From assembly GCA_903913215.1 (NCBI GenBank), contig CAIWKE010000023.1, forward strand, positions 1 to 64,000: a stretch of DNA of 64,000 bases, given 5' to 3'. This DNA comes from an uncultured Holophagaceae bacterium (GTDB taxonomy: Bacteria; Acidobacteriota; Holophagae; Holophagales; Holophagaceae). Under the pieces are notes generated by a model that worked only from the letters and a program-made list of their open reading frames with translations, did no database searches and had not been told where the DNA came from. Positions 63,898-64,000 of this stretch are shown here, piece by piece (position 1 is the first letter of the stretch; every line of letters begins with the position of its first letter). The translations under genes were made by a program, and so were the position numbers.

Positions 63898-64000
63898 TCA
63901 CGAAGAGGCTGGAACCCACCTGTAAAGCGTCGGAATCGAAACCCCGAGGGATTTCGCGACCTCTTTTGGTGTGGTACCGGAGGCGAGGAGGCGTTTGGCT
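63898..64000 (-). CDS. C-terminal end of a resolvase/invertase-type recombinase (partial)
   Basis: Only the last 34 codons are in the window. They read AKRLLASGTTPKEVAKSLGV then SIPTLYRWVPASS and a TGA stop at 63898-63900. This is the Hin-type helix-turn-helix that ends serine recombinases such as Tn3 resolvases; a transposase HTH is the alternative. The rest lies beyond the window. Confidence 0.75.
   Translation of the reverse strand, partial: AKRLLASGTTPKEVAKSLGVSIPTLYRWVPASS

Overview
The window looks like a chromosomal segment of a GC-rich, Gram-negative-type bacterium. TonB/ExbD, an LPS-type heptosyltransferase, a predicted outer-membrane barrel protein, M13 peptidases, a tetraheme cytochrome and heavy use of GTGA/TTGA/ATGA gene overlaps point to Acidobacteriota, probably the Holophaga/Geothrix group. 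This is inference from gene content and protein style; no search was run.

Layout. 0-2.7 kb: groES-groEL under a CIRCE operator, a zinc-ribbon coiled-coil protein coupled to a YggS-type PLP protein, and an SRPBCC protein. 2.9-8.5 kb: a DUF4139 protein, then a tightly overlapped Bat (aerotolerance-type) operon of DUF58, a membrane protein, BatA and a BatB with a BatC-like tail. 8.5-15 kb: small exported proteins, a thioesterase, cysS, an orphan PstS-like protein, a tetraheme cytochrome and a GT9 glycosyltransferase. 15-26.7 kb: rnr-ruvC, malic enzyme, a DUF255 protein, and ffh-rpsP-khpA-rimM. 26.8-36 kb: an exported metalloprotease with a predicted C-terminal barrel, sppA-marC, bacilliredoxin, a DUF4403 protein, a CoA-transferase and a DciA-like protein. 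36.2-36.6 kb: tRNA-Pro(CGG) followed by an inverted copy of its 3' end and tRNA-like repeats. 36.6-48 kb: cutA, glpX, and a peptide-use cluster (two M13 peptidases, C69 dipeptidase, M1 aminopeptidase, OPT transporter). 48-57.5 kb: housekeeping and signalling genes, including an Nfu scaffold protein, a fused 2-oxoacid dehydrogenase E1 and two degenerate signalling proteins.

57.6-64 kb is accessory in character. An AT-rich gene encodes three RidA domains in tandem. A GC-rich exbD-tonB pair follows without exbB. Then come an AT-rich tyrosine recombinase, a nuclease-like protein, a BamE-like exported protein and the 3' end of a resolvase-type gene.

Features that stand out: the triple RidA fusion (RidA is normally a homotrimer, so this may be a one-chain pseudo-trimer); a near-identical operator-like motif before bacilliredoxin and the Nfu protein; the palindromic tRNA-Pro 3' end; a structured intergenic segment at 19.36-19.50 kb between two hairpins; and a family of intergenic imperfect inverted repeats (CACCAAGG / CACAAAG / CGCGAAAG style) between many genes.
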